Shown here piece by piece: positions 9,087 through 17,361 of a DNA stretch of 64,000 nt. The stretch comes from Streptomyces sp. GESEQ-35 (lineage in GTDB: Bacteria > Actinomycetota > Actinomycetes > Streptomycetales > Streptomycetaceae): contig NZ_JAFFSX010000002.1 of the NCBI RefSeq assembly GCF_017948485.1, positions 682,001-746,000 on the forward strand, written 5' to 3'. The number at the start of each line of letters is the position of its first letter. Within the stretch, counting starts at the first letter, position 1. Made by a program: the position numbers and the translations under genes. Below the pieces are notes generated by a model. It saw only the letters and a list, made by a program, of their open reading frames with translations, did not search any database and was not told where the DNA came from.

Positions 9087-9338
9087 GTGGGTCTGATCGC
9101 GGGGATCGCGCTGCTGCCGTTCGCACCGGTGCGCGGCAGTGCGTGGGTGATGAGACAGGTGCTGAACGAGGCGGAACGGATCTACCACGACCCGGTCACC
9201 GTCCGGGCCGAACTCGCCCGGCTCGAAGAGCGGCTGGAGGCGGGCGAGATCGACGAGGAGGAGTTCGACCGCCGGGAGGACGAACTCCTCGACAGGCTGG
9301 AGGCGGGTCTGTACGCCGACGGCCGGAGCCGTCGATGA
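9087..9338 (+). CDS. gvpG: Gas vesicle protein GvpG
   Basis: 83 residues, the usual GvpG length. The protein is a helical coiled coil rich in charged residues: LARLEERLEAGEIDEEEFDR in the middle and REDELLDRLEAGL near the end match the family. GvpG is an accessory assembly protein that interacts with GvpF and GvpL. The GTG start lies three bases after the gvpF stop, and its stop overlaps the gvpJ ATG. Confidence 0.9.
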   Translation: MGLIAGIALLPFAPVRGSAWVMRQVLNEAERIYHDPVTVRAELARLEERLEAGEIDEEEFDRREDELLDRLEAGLYADGRSRR

Positions 9339-9661
9339 CGACGCCCGGCCGGCTTCCCGAGGCGTACGGCCCGAACGGCGGCGCCAACCTCGCCGACATC
9401 CTGGAGCGCGTGCTGGACAAGGGTGTCGTCATCGCGGGCGACATCCGGATCAACCTGCTCGACATCGAGCTGCTCACCATCAAACTGCGGCTCGTCGTCG
9501 CCTCGGTCGACAAGGCCCGGGAGATGGGTATCGACTGGTGGGAGGACGACCCGGCGCTGTCCTCGCGTGCCCGGCACGTCGAGCTCGTCCGTGAGAACGC
9601 CGAGCTGCGCGAGCGGCTGGCCGCCCTGGATCCCGGCCGAGGGCAGGAGGAGCTCCCATGA
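9335..9661 (+). CDS. gvpJ: Gas vesicle protein GvpJ (GvpA/J family)
   Basis: 108 residues with the GvpA/J core NLADILERVLDKGVVIAGDI and KLRLVVASVDKAREMG at about residues 17-70. The tail ENAELRERLAAL is a short coiled coil, which separates GvpJ from the major shell protein. GvpJ is a minor wall protein thought to shape the vesicle tips. The ATG overlaps the gvpG stop (ATGA), and the stop overlaps the gvpL start in the same way. Confidence 0.88.
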   Translation: MTTPGRLPEAYGPNGGANLADILERVLDKGVVIAGDIRINLLDIELLTIKLRLVVASVDKAREMGIDWWEDDPALSSRARHVELVRENAELRERLAALDPGRGQEELP

Positions 9662-10416
9662 CCGGCCTGCGTTACGTCTACGCCGTGTGCCGTCCCTTCC
9701 GGTCCGCGCTCCAGGCCCAGCTGAGCGGCGTCGCGGGGGAGCCGCCGAAACAGCTGACCCACCACGGCCTGGTCGCCGTCCTCAGTACGGTGCCGGAGCG
9801 CGACTTCGCCGAGGAACCGCTCCGCGCCCATCTGGAGGACCTGGACTGGCTCACCGAGACCGCGCGTGCCCACCAGAGTGTGATCGACGCGCTCACCGCG
9901 GTCACCACACCCCTGCCGCTCCGGCTCGCCACCGTCTTCCGGGACGACAGCGGTGTACGGATCATGATGGAGGCACGCGAGGCCGAGTTCCGCCGCACCC
10001 TCGACCGGCTGGAGGGGCGGGTGGAATGGGGTGTGAAGGTGTACGTCGACATGGAGTCCGTGGAGACCGGCCCGCCCGCGAGGACGGCCGCGTCGGGCCG
10101 GGACTATCTGCGGCAGCGGCGTTCGCGGGTCCGTGCGCACGAGGACACCTGGCAGCACGCGGAGATGTTCGCGAGCAGACTGCACGCGACGCTTTCCGCG
10201 CGCGCCGAGGATTCCCGGCTGCACGCCCCGCAGAGCACCTCCCTTTCCGGCGCCTCCGGACGGAATGTGCTCAACGCCGCCTATCTCGTGCCGCGCGCCG
10301 ATTCCGAGGGATTCGTCGAAATCGTGGACCGTACGAAGGATGAGGAAGGTCGAATTCGCGTCGAACTCACCGGGCCCTGGGCGGCCTATTCCTTCGTGGC
10401 GGAGGAGGGCGCGTGA
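9658..10416 (+). CDS. gvpL: Gas vesicle protein GvpL (GvpF/GvpL family)
   Basis: 252 residues. The opening RYVYAVCRPF, the middle HQSVIDALTAVTTPLPLRLA and the terminal ELTGPWAAYSFV are the same three GvpF/L landmarks as in gvpF. The two genes are ancient paralogues kept in one operon. GvpL interacts with several other Gvp proteins and may scaffold assembly. An AGGAGGAGC site lies directly before the overlapping ATG. Confidence 0.9.
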   Translation: MTGLRYVYAVCRPFRSALQAQLSGVAGEPPKQLTHHGLVAVLSTVPERDFAEEPLRAHLEDLDWLTETARAHQSVIDALTAVTTPLPLRLATVFRDDSGVRIMMEAREAEFRRTLDRLEGRVEWGVKVYVDMESVETGPPARTAASGRDYLRQRRSRVRAHEDTWQHAEMFASRLHATLSARAEDSRLHAPQSTSLSGASGRNVLNAAYLVPRADSEGFVEIVDRTKDEEGRIRVELTGPWAAYSFVAEEGA

Positions 10417-10601
10417 CCGTCATCGAACGCCGTGAGGTCGCCCTCGTGGATCTGCTCGACCGGCTGCTGGCCGGCGGCGTCGTCATCACGGGAGACGTCA
10501 CCCTGCGCATCGCGGACGTGGACCTCGTCCGTATCGACCTGAACGCGCTGATCAGCTCCGTGAACGCACAGGTCCCCTCGCCCTTTCAGGAGCCGGCATG
10601 A
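10413..10601 (+). CDS. gvpS: Gas vesicle protein GvpS (GvpA/J family)
   Basis: 62 residues made almost entirely of the GvpA/J core: ALVDLLDRLLAGGVVITGDV then RIADVDLVRIDLNALISSVN. It is the third GvpA-fold protein of the cluster and the shortest. In actinobacterial clusters this gene sits between gvpL and gvpK and is called gvpS; it is a minor wall protein. It overlaps both neighbours by four bases (GTGA and ATGA). Confidence 0.85.
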   Translation: MTVIERREVALVDLLDRLLAGGVVITGDVTLRIADVDLVRIDLNALISSVNAQVPSPFQEPA

Positions 10602-10879
10602 CCCCGCGCAACCGGCTCGACCTGGAGCCCGACACCGTCGAACGCGACCTTGTCAAGCTCGTCCTGACCGTCGTGGAGCTGCTGCGCCAGCTCATGGAGC
10701 GGCAGGCACTGCGCCGCTTCGACGAGGGCGACCTGAGTGAGGAGCAGGAGGAGCGGATCGGGCTCACGCTGATGCTGCTCGACGACCGGATGACCGAACT
10801 CCGTGAGCGCTACGGGCTGCGGCCCGAGGACCTCAATCTGGACCTCGGGCCGCTCGGGCCGCTGCTCCCCAGGGACTGA
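10598..10879 (+). CDS. gvpK: Gas vesicle protein GvpK
   Basis: 93 residues. The GvpK hallmark block runs from RDLVKLVLTVVELLRQLMER through QALRRFDEGDLSEEQEERIG, with the C-terminal GLRPEDLNLDLGPLGPLL. GvpK is essential for vesicle formation where tested. It is the last gene of the operon; beyond it lies a short convergent membrane-protein gene, so the cluster spans 7571-10879 without interruption. Confidence 0.92.
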   Translation: MTPRNRLDLEPDTVERDLVKLVLTVVELLRQLMERQALRRFDEGDLSEEQEERIGLTLMLLDDRMTELRERYGLRPEDLNLDLGPLGPLLPRD

Positions 10880-10910
10880 TCCGATCAGGGATCGATCAAG
10901 GGGAGCCGAT

Positions 10911-11081
10911 TCACCACCTGTACCAGCGGCCCCTGCCTCCGGCTGCCGTCGTGCCTCGCATGAGGAATCCCAACAGCCACAGCACCAGCACGACCAGTGC
11001 AATCCACCACAGCAGCTTTACGGCGAATCCGGCACCGAAAAGAATCAGTGCCAGAATAAGTACCAGTAGAATGGGAACCAT
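10911..11081 (-). CDS. Small hydrophobic membrane protein
   Basis: 56 residues with two adjacent membrane helices, about 3-22 and 26-41, followed by a Gly/Arg/Trp-rich tail ending in RGRWYRW. Such small hydrophobic proteins are common and conserved in Streptomyces, but none has a defined function known to me. The start at 11081 follows AGTAGGAGGTCGAATT, a strong ribosome site that decides it over longer open-frame alternatives. It is convergent with gvpK and separated from it by 31 bases. Confidence 0.7.
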   Translation of the reverse strand: MVPILLVLILALILFGAGFAVKLLWWIALVVLVLWLLGFLMRGTTAAGGRGRWYRW

Positions 11082-11122
11082 AATTCGACCTCCTACTGGC
11101 CGGGTTTCCAGAAATCCGGACT

Positions 11123-11956
11123 TCAGGCTTTCTTGCGGCAGAGAATTTCCCCGTGCAGAACGCTGAACCAGCCGTCCTCCCGCTCGCCCCACGCACGCCA
11201 GGCCTCCGACACGGCCCGCAGCTGCTCGGGGGTCGCGTGACCGCCGGCAATGGCGCGCTCGGCGTACCCCGAAGCCTCGGTGCGGTCCGCCCACAGGCCG
11301 CTCCACCAGGCCCGCTCCTCGGGTGTGGAGAAGGTCCAGGTGCTGGAGCCGGCGGTGATGTCGGTGAGGCCCGCCGCCAGCGCCCAGGACTTCAGCCGGC
11401 GTCCCGCGTCCGGCTCGCCGCCGTTGGTGCGGGCCACCCGCCGGTAGAGGTCCAGCCAGTCGTCCATGCCCGGTGACACGGGGTACCAGGTCATCGCCGC
11501 GTAGTCCGAGTCGCGGACGGCGATGAACCCGCCCGGCTTCGTCACCCGCGCCATCTCGCGCAGCGCCCGCACCGGATCTCCGACGTGCTGGAGCACCTGG
11601 TGGGCGTGGACCACGCAGAACGTGTTGTCGGGGTGGTCCAGGGCGTGGACGTCGGCGACCGCGAAGCCGACGTTCGCCAGGCCCCGCTCGGCGGCCGTGG
11701 CCCGGGCCTGGTCCAGGATCTCCGGCGCCCGGTCGACGCCGGTGACATGCCCCTCGGGGACCAGCGCGGCCAGGTCGGCGGTGATCGTGCCCGGTCCGCA
11801 GCCGATGTCCAGGATCTTCATGTGCGGTTTGAGCGAACCGAGCAGGTAGGAGGCGGAGTTGGCGGCGGTCCGCCAGGTGTGCGAGCGGAGTACGGACTCG
11901 TGGTGGCCATGCGTGTAGACAGCGGTTTCGCGGGCTCTCTCCTGCGGATTCGACAT
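11123..11956 (-). CDS. Class I SAM-dependent methyltransferase (UbiE/MenG-like)
   Basis: 277 residues. Motif I MKILDIGCGPGTITADLA is near residues 47-64, the acidic loop VTGVDRAPEILDQAR follows, and motif II/III appear as VADVHALDHPDNTF and VHAHQVLQHVGDPVRALREM. These define a Methyltransf_11/25 domain. The C-terminal 100 residues resemble those of small-molecule methyltransferases, but the substrate is unknown. Two starts are possible: 11956 (MSNPQERA) and 11977, seven codons earlier. I prefer 11956 because the upstream codons lie in the arms and loop of a perfect palindrome. Confidence 0.82.
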   Translation of the reverse strand: MSNPQERARETAVYTHGHHESVLRSHTWRTAANSASYLLGSLKPHMKILDIGCGPGTITADLAALVPEGHVTGVDRAPEILDQARATAAERGLANVGFAVADVHALDHPDNTFCVVHAHQVLQHVGDPVRALREMARVTKPGGFIAVRDSDYAAMTWYPVSPGMDDWLDLYRRVARTNGGEPDAGRRLKSWALAAGLTDITAGSSTWTFSTPEERAWWSGLWADRTEASGYAERAIAGGHATPEQLRAVSEAWRAWGEREDGWFSVLHGEILCRKKA

Positions 11957-11984
11957 GCCGACACCGTACGTCGGCATGTCGAAT
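11948..11984. promoter_or_regulatory. Perfect 15-bp inverted repeat over the methyltransferase start
   Basis: Arms ATTCGACATGCCGAC (11948-11962) and GTCGGCATGTCGAAT (11970-11984) are exact complements around a 7-base spacer. Both candidate start codons of the methyltransferase lie inside the arms, 18-55 bases after the upstream gene's stop. It could be an operator or an RNA hairpin that hides the start; a terminator for the upstream lipid-kinase gene is the other option. Confidence 0.6.
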
Positions 11985-12002
11985 AATGAGACCCGCGTTT
12001 TA

Positions 12003-13502
12003 CTATGTGGACGTCCCGTTCAGCGGGCGGTACACCGTGAGCGCCTCCGGCAGCTTCTCCAGCGTCACCTCGCCGTGCACTTCGGTGACTTCGCCGTCGT
12101 GAGCGAGCGGCGTCCCCGGCGCGACGCCGGCCACGCGCAGTCGGTCCACCTGGACCGCCGCATGGGCCGGGGAACGGGTGAGCGGGCCCGCGAAGGCGGC
12201 CGCGAGCAGGCGCAACGCCGGTTTGCGGCCGCCGTGCACCACGCGTACGTCGAAACGGCCGTCCGCCAGATCCGTGCGGCGGCCCGGCACGAGGCCCATG
12301 CGGTGGTAGGTGCAGTTCCCGACGAACAGCAGCCACAACGGGCGTGCCCCACCGCCGAGTTCGGCCTCAAGCGGATGGCGGTCGGCGTTCAGCACCCGCA
12401 GTGCCGCGAGCACTCCCGCCGGCCAGCCGCCGATGCGGTGCGACCAGCGGTCCCGCTCGCGTACCAGCTCCGGGTAGACGCCGAGGCTACAGTTGTTGAG
12501 GAAGACACCCCGGTGGTCACCGGAGGCGAACCGGCCGACGTCCACCCGCACGGCCTCACCGCCGCGCACGGCCCGGCTCAGATCGCGGGCGTCCTCCACT
12601 CCCAGGTCGTAGGCGAAGTGGTTCAGCGTGCCGCCGGGCAGCACCGCGAGGGGCAGGCCGTGCCGCAGGGCGACCTCGGCGGCGGCGTTCACGGTGCCGT
12701 CGCCGCCGCACACGCCGAGGGCCTGGGCGCGGGCGGCCGCCTTCGCCAACTCGTCGCGGATGTCGGCCGGTTCGCACTCCACGAGCTCGGCCTGCGGCAG
12801 GGCCTGGGCCAGGGCGTGCACGCGCTCGACGCTGCCCGCGGCGCTGTTGGCCACCATGATCAGACCCGCACCGTCGGGCAGGGCGGGGGCGTCCGCACGC
12901 GGCCGGGCCGGCGGGATGCCCTGGGCCCGGGTCGGCACCAGGCCCTGTACGGCATAGGCGGCACCCGCTCCCAGGGCCGCGCCGGCGAGCACGTCGCTCG
13001 GGAAGTGGACGCCGGTGTAGACGCGGGACAGCGCGACCGACCACGCGACCGGTGCCACCACGGCGCCCCAGGTGGGGGACTCCAGGGCGACGCCGGTCGC
13101 GAAGGCCGCCGCGGACGCGGAGTGACCGGACGGGAACGAGGTGGTGATCGGCTGCCGCTTCAGGTGCCGGACCGCCGGAACCGGGTCGAGGACGGGGCGC
13201 GGGCGGCGCACACTGCGCTTGCCGAGGGTGTTGATGGTGGCCGAGGCCAGGCTGAGGGAGGCGATGCCGCGGGCCGCGGCGCGGCGGCCCCGGGGCGTCC
13301 GGCTCGCCGCCATGACGGCCGCCGCCGTGAACCACAGCACGCCGTGATTCGCGCTCCGGCTCAGCCGGGGCAGGATGCGCTCGGCACCGGGCCAGTGGCG
13401 TTCGGCCGCGAACTCGAACAGCCGGTAGTCCAGCGCGAGCAGCCGGTCGCGCAGCGCGTGCCGTCCGGGCTTCGGGGCGGTGAGATCGACGTCTGGGCTC
13501 AT
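12003..13502 (-). CDS. Bifunctional PAP2 phosphatase / diacylglycerol kinase-family protein
   Basis: 499 residues, two fused enzymes. The PAP2 half has its three motifs: KRSVRRPRP (95-103), PSGHSASAA (124-132, phosphate-binding Ser/His) and SRVYTGVHFPSD (159-170, nucleophile His). The second half (about 213-499) is a diacylglycerol kinase catalytic domain with GGDGTVNAA (267-275) and PGGTLNHFA. Hydrophobic helices surround the PAP2 motifs, so it sits in the membrane with the kinase domain attached. The fusion suggests turnover of phosphatidate-like lipids or polyprenyl carriers by opposing steps. Whether one protein performs both reactions on the same lipid is unknown. Confidence 0.85.
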   Translation of the reverse strand: MSPDVDLTAPKPGRHALRDRLLALDYRLFEFAAERHWPGAERILPRLSRSANHGVLWFTAAAVMAASRTPRGRRAAARGIASLSLASATINTLGKRSVRRPRPVLDPVPAVRHLKRQPITTSFPSGHSASAAAFATGVALESPTWGAVVAPVAWSVALSRVYTGVHFPSDVLAGAALGAGAAYAVQGLVPTRAQGIPPARPRADAPALPDGAGLIMVANSAAGSVERVHALAQALPQAELVECEPADIRDELAKAAARAQALGVCGGDGTVNAAAEVALRHGLPLAVLPGGTLNHFAYDLGVEDARDLSRAVRGGEAVRVDVGRFASGDHRGVFLNNCSLGVYPELVRERDRWSHRIGGWPAGVLAALRVLNADRHPLEAELGGGARPLWLLFVGNCTYHRMGLVPGRRTDLADGRFDVRVVHGGRKPALRLLAAAFAGPLTRSPAHAAVQVDRLRVAGVAPGTPLAHDGEVTEVHGEVTLEKLPEALTVYRPLNGTST

Positions 13503-13574
13503 AGGGTGCCGGGTACCCTGAAGTGCCCGTTTCTTGTACGCCGGGCCGCGAACGACACCCGGAGGACCCAGTAG

Positions 13575-14240
13575 ATGCGCCTGCTCCTCATACGCCACGG
13601 CCAGACCCCCTCCAACGTGGAATACCTGCTGGACACGGCCGTCCCCGGGCCGGGGCTGACGGCACTCGGCGAGCGCCAGGCGGCCCTGCTGCCCGAGGCT
13701 CTCGCGGACGAGGACATCGACGCCCTGTACGTCTCCACCATGGTCCGTACCCGGCTCACCGCCGCCCCGCTGGCCGCCGCCCGCGGCCTCGACATGCTCG
13801 TCCGCGACGGCATCCGGGAACTGTCGGCGGGCGATCTGGAGATGCTGCCCGGCGACGCCGACCACGGCCGGATCTACATGCAGACCGTGTTCGCCTGGGC
13901 GGCGGGCGACGTGGAGCTGCGGATGCCGGGCGGCGAGAGCGGCACCGAGGCGCTGGGCCGGTACGACGCCGTGGTCGCCGAGGCCGCAGGCAGCGGGGCC
14001 GGAACCGTCGCCATGGTCAGCCACGGCGCGGCGATCCGCATGTGGACCGCGGCCCGCGCGGACAACGTCGACATCGCCTTCGCCGCGGCCCACCCGCTCG
14101 ACAACACCGGCGTGGTCGTCCTGGAGGGCTCCCCGTCCGACGGCTGGAAGGCGCTGTCGTGGGCGGGCGCCGTCGTGGAGGCCACCGGACCCGGCACCGG
14201 GGGCGGTCCCACCGGTCAGCCCGTGGAACCGGCCGAGTAG
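13575..14240 (+). CDS. Histidine phosphatase family protein
   Basis: 221 residues of the phosphoglycerate-mutase-like branch. The RHG motif LLLIRHGQTPSNVEY is at residues 3-17, with His9 the predicted phospho-acceptor. The second catalytic His lies in MVSHGAAIRMW near residues 144-154, and a glutamate in IRELSAGDLE. Family members are phosphatases of small phosphoesters or phosphoproteins. The ATG follows ACCCGGAGGACCC. It is divergent from the PAP2 gene across 72 bases. Confidence 0.85.
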   Translation: MRLLLIRHGQTPSNVEYLLDTAVPGPGLTALGERQAALLPEALADEDIDALYVSTMVRTRLTAAPLAAARGLDMLVRDGIRELSAGDLEMLPGDADHGRIYMQTVFAWAAGDVELRMPGGESGTEALGRYDAVVAEAAGSGAGTVAMVSHGAAIRMWTAARADNVDIAFAAAHPLDNTGVVVLEGSPSDGWKALSWAGAVVEATGPGTGGGPTGQPVEPAE

Positions 14241-14291
14241 GCGCGATAAGAGTTTGCCCGGTCTCGTCCCCGGCCAGCACAATGCGTCCTC

Positions 14292-15911
14292 ATGGGACAT
14301 CTGGAAGCCGCACATCTCGAGTACTACCTCCCCGACGGGAGGGCGCTGCTCGGCGATGTGTCCTTCCGGGTCGGTGAAGGCGCCGTCGTGGCCCTGGTCG
14401 GCCCGAACGGCGCGGGCAAGACGACCCTGCTGCGGCTGATCTCCGGCGAGCTGAAACCGCACGGCGGCACGGTCACCGTGAGTGGCGGCCTGGGCGTGAT
14501 GCGCCAGTTCGTGGGCTCCGTACGGGACGAGACGACCGTACGGGATCTGCTGGTGTCGGTCGCGTCGCCCCGTATCCAGGAGGCGGCGAAGGCCGTCGAC
14601 AAGGCCGAGCACGCGATCATGACCGTCGACGACGAGGCCGCGCAGATGCAGTACGCGCAGGCCCTCTCCGACTGGGCCGAGGCCCACGGGTACGAGGCCG
14701 AGACGCTGTGGGACATGTGCACCACGGCCGCGCTGGGCGTGCCGTACGAGAAGGCGCAGTTCCGTGAGGTGCGCACGCTGTCCGGCGGTGAGCAGAAGCG
14801 GCTGGTGCTTGAGGCGCTGCTGCGCGGTACCGATGAGGTGCTGCTGCTCGATGAGCCCGACAACTACCTCGACGTGCCCGGCAAGCGCTGGCTGGAGGAG
14901 CGGCTGAAGGAGACCCGCAAGACGGTCCTCTTCGTCTCTCACGACCGTGAGCTCCTCGCCCGTGTCGCCGAGAAGATCGTCTCCGTAGAGCCCTCACCCG
15001 CGGGCGCCGACGCCTGGGTGCACGGCGGCGGGTTCGCCACGTATCACGAGGCCCGACAGGCCCGCTTCGCCCGCTTCGAGGAACTGCGCAAACGCTGGGA
15101 CGAGAAGCACGCCCAGCTGAAGAAGCTCGTGCTGACGCTCCGTCAAGCGGCCGAGAACAGCCCCGACATGGCCTCCCGCTACCGGGCCGCCCAGACCCGC
15201 CTGCGGAAGTACGAGGAGGCCGGCCCGCCGCCGGAGCCGCCGCGCGAGCAGGACATCACCATGCGCCTCAAGGGCGGCCGCACCGGTGTAAGGGCCGTCA
15301 CCTGCAAGGGACTTGAGCTCACCAACCTGATGAAACCCTTCGACCTGGAGGTCTTCTACGGCGAGCGGGTCGCCGTCCTCGGCTCCAACGGCTCGGGCAA
15401 GTCGCACTTCCTGCGGCTGCTCGCCGGCGACACCGTCGCGCACACGGGGGAGTGGAAGCTAGGCGCCCGCGTCGTGCCCGGGCACTTCGCCCAGACCCAC
15501 GCGCATCCCGAGCTGCTCGGTCGCACCCTCCTCGACATCCTGTGGAAGGAGCACGCCCAGGACCGCGGCGCCGCCTCGTCCCGACTGCGCCGCTACGAGC
15601 TCACCAACCAGGCCGAGCAGACCTTCGACCGGCTCTCCGGCGGTCAGCAGGCCCGCTTCCAGATCCTGCTGCTGGAGCTGGAGGGTGTCACGGCCCTGCT
15701 GCTCGACGAGCCGACCGACAACCTCGACCTGGAGTCCGCCGAGGCACTCCAGGAAGGCCTGGAAGCCTTCGACGGCACGGTCCTCGCGGTCACCCACGAC
15801 CGCTGGTTCGCCCGCTCCTTCGACCGCTACCTGGTCTTCGGCAGCGACGGCCGGGTCCGTGAGACGGCGGAGCCGGTGTGGGACGAACGGCGGGTGGAGC
15901 GGGCGCGCTGA
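14292..15911 (+). CDS. ABC-F family ATPase
   Basis: 539 residues with two ABC domains and no membrane helices. Domain 1: Walker A GPNGAGKTTL (about 37-46), signature LSGGEQKRLVLEAL, Walker B VLLLDEPDNYLD. Domain 2: Walker A GSNGSGKSHFLR, signature LSGGQQARFQILL, Walker B ALLLDEPTDNLD. The linker (about 250-320) is charged and helical, as in ABC-F proteins that enter the ribosomal E site. ABC-F proteins act in translation or confer ribosome protection; the short linker here argues against a classical antibiotic-resistance type, but this is a weak inference. Confidence 0.9.
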   Translation: MGHLEAAHLEYYLPDGRALLGDVSFRVGEGAVVALVGPNGAGKTTLLRLISGELKPHGGTVTVSGGLGVMRQFVGSVRDETTVRDLLVSVASPRIQEAAKAVDKAEHAIMTVDDEAAQMQYAQALSDWAEAHGYEAETLWDMCTTAALGVPYEKAQFREVRTLSGGEQKRLVLEALLRGTDEVLLLDEPDNYLDVPGKRWLEERLKETRKTVLFVSHDRELLARVAEKIVSVEPSPAGADAWVHGGGFATYHEARQARFARFEELRKRWDEKHAQLKKLVLTLRQAAENSPDMASRYRAAQTRLRKYEEAGPPPEPPREQDITMRLKGGRTGVRAVTCKGLELTNLMKPFDLEVFYGERVAVLGSNGSGKSHFLRLLAGDTVAHTGEWKLGARVVPGHFAQTHAHPELLGRTLLDILWKEHAQDRGAASSRLRRYELTNQAEQTFDRLSGGQQARFQILLLELEGVTALLLDEPTDNLDLESAEALQEGLEAFDGTVLAVTHDRWFARSFDRYLVFGSDGRVRETAEPVWDERRVERAR

Positions 15912-15999
15912 CTCGTGGAATGTTCGTACAGTGGATGCGGAAAGCGAGATCCGGCGGGTACTCGAACCGTATGGACGACCACGACGAGCGGGGCACACC

Positions 16000-16233
16000 A
16001 TGACCGGAGTCGACCCGGGTCGGCTGGACGACCAGCAGCTCATGAAGGAGCTGGAGACCATCCACCGCACGCGCCACGACACGCTGCTGCACGGCTCGAA
16101 TGACGCGCTGCGCGCCCACAACGACCGTATGGCCCAGTTGGAGGGCGAGTATCTGCGCCGCAACCCGCGGCGTCCGGTGGCCGCGGGGCGCACGCGCGAA
16201 GGGGCCCGGGAACGGGGCTGCGCGGATACCTAG
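16000..16233 (+). CDS. DUF6158 family small protein
   Basis: 77 residues, nearly all one motif: GVDPGRLDDQQLMKELETIH, then TRHDTLLHGSNDALRAHNDR and MAQLEGEYLRRNP. This is the DUF6158 pattern, conserved and abundant in Streptomyces and its relatives, of unknown function. Helix prediction by eye gives two amphipathic helices. The ATG at 16000 is selected because homology starts there; the 88 bases before it contain no other gene. Confidence 0.75.
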   Translation: MTGVDPGRLDDQQLMKELETIHRTRHDTLLHGSNDALRAHNDRMAQLEGEYLRRNPRRPVAAGRTREGARERGCADT

Positions 16234-16244
16234 GCCGGCGGAGG

Positions 16245-16787
16245 TCAGACCGTCTGCCGGGCGAGCACCGCGAGGAACGCCTCGTCGAACGCCTTGAGGT
16301 CGTCCGGCTTGCGGCTCGTGACCAGCTGGTTCGGGCCCTGGTCGTCGATGTGGACCTGCTCGTCGACCCAGGTGCCGCCCGCGTTGCGGATGTCGGTCCG
16401 GAGGCTGGGCCACGAGGTGAGCGTCCGGCCCCGTACGACGTCCGCCTCGATGAGCGTCCACGGGGCATGGCAGATCGCGGCGACCGGCAGTCCCCGCTCG
16501 AAGAAGGCCTGGACGAACGTCACCGCGCGTTGGTCCATGCGCAGGAAGTCCGGGTTGGCCACGCCGCCGGGCAGCACCAGCCCGCCGAACGACTCGGCCG
16601 GCACCTCGCCGACGACCTCCTCCACGACGAAGGTGTCCGCCTTGTCGAGGTGGTCGAATGCCTGCACCTCACCGGGTTTCGTCGACACGAGAACCGGGTC
16701 GTGTCCCGCCTCGACCGCCGCCCGCCAAGGGTCGGCCAGCTCGATCTGCTCCACGCCCTCGGGCGCTGTCAGAAACGCGATGCGCAT
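16245..16787 (-). CDS. DJ-1/PfpI family protein (type 1 glutamine amidotransferase-like)
   Basis: 180 residues, one class I glutamine-amidotransferase-like domain. The nucleophile elbow reads AAICHAPWTL, with Cys followed by His as in PfpI/YhbO/YraA proteins, and the glycine-rich GGLVLPGGVANPD lies before it. Relatives act as stress-induced proteases, deglycases or chaperones. Its neighbourhood (DUF2795 protein and SigF-type sigma factor) fits a general stress role. It starts 24 bases after the stop of the DUF2795 gene on the same strand and probably shares its transcript. Confidence 0.82.
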   Translation of the reverse strand: MRIAFLTAPEGVEQIELADPWRAAVEAGHDPVLVSTKPGEVQAFDHLDKADTFVVEEVVGEVPAESFGGLVLPGGVANPDFLRMDQRAVTFVQAFFERGLPVAAICHAPWTLIEADVVRGRTLTSWPSLRTDIRNAGGTWVDEQVHIDDQGPNQLVTSRKPDDLKAFDEAFLAVLARQTV

Positions 16788-16810
16788 CAGCCTTCACTGT
16801 CCTTTCCTGA

Positions 16811-17185
16811 TCAGCCGCGGGTCAGGGCCTCGGAGAGTTCCTGGACGTTGGCGTAGCGTGCCGAGCGCGGCAACCGCTCCAGCGCCTCGACGAGGGCGTC
16901 CGGCGCGTACCGGCGGCGCAAATCGCGTGCCAGTTCGCGCGGGCCCGCCGGGAAGGCGCCGCGGCCGAGGAGCCTGGCCAGCTCCAGCCGGACCGCGGCC
17001 AGGGAGGCCCGGGTGCGGCCGGGTGCCACCGGACCGCCCGCGATCTCCGGGTCGTCCTCGGCCGTCGGCTCGGGGTCGTGCCACTCCTCGGTCCGTGTCG
17101 GATGACCCGACCTGAGCAGACCCTGTAGTTCGTGCTTCATCTCGTCGTCGCGATGGACGCTCAGCCGGTCGCTGCCTCGCTGCAT
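16811..17185 (-). CDS. DUF2795 domain protein
   Basis: 124 residues. The C-terminal 60 residues form the DUF2795 fold: FPAGPRELARDLRRRYAPDA then LVEALERLPRSARYANVQEL. DUF2795 proteins are small, often tied to stress regulons in actinobacteria, and without assigned activity. The start at 17185 (MQRGSDRLSV) is preferred over a longer form because the sequence from there is family-like and a SigB-type promoter lies about 35 bases upstream. Confidence 0.7.
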   Translation of the reverse strand: MQRGSDRLSVHRDDEMKHELQGLLRSGHPTRTEEWHDPEPTAEDDPEIAGGPVAPGRTRASLAAVRLELARLLGRGAFPAGPRELARDLRRRYAPDALVEALERLPRSARYANVQELSEALTRG

Positions 17186-17220
17186 GACTCCCTCCAGATC
17201 TTCGGGGGTGAAGGCTCCGC

Positions 17221-17245
17221 GTACCCGAAGACCGGCGCGCAACAC
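17221..17245 (-). promoter_or_regulatory. Candidate SigB/SigF-type promoter for the DUF2795 gene
   Basis: On the minus strand GTGT is followed after 15 bases by GGGTAC. This fits the GNNT-N14-16-GGGTAY pattern of Streptomyces general-stress sigma factors. It lies 36 bases upstream of the DUF2795 ATG, next to a sigma factor gene of that very class. Confidence 0.45.
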
Positions 17246-17336
17246 ACGGCCACTTCCTCTCCCGCCCCGGCAGCAACTCCCGACGCCGGTGACCAGCCGT
17301 TTGTCCTCCGGGCGGTCGGCTCACATCGCGAGGAGT

Positions 17337-17361
17337 GTTTGTGGCAGGGGGAGCAGGGCAG
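17337..17361 (+). promoter_or_regulatory. Weak candidate SigB-type promoter for the sigma factor gene
   Basis: GTTT, then 15 bases, then GGGCAG. The -35 part and spacing fit, but the -10 part matches GGGTAY in only four of six bases. The remaining divergent spacer 17186-17501 shows no gene. Confidence 0.25.

Noticed and set aside
12003..14942. A 979-codon minus-strand open frame across several genes
   Set aside because: Only its C-terminal 499 codons show family motifs (PAP2 and diacylglycerol kinase). The rest is antisense to the phosphatase and ABC-F genes, a common effect of high GC.
15912..15999. SigB-type promoter before the DUF6158 gene
   Set aside because: GGGTAC is present, but the expected GNNT is not at the right distance.
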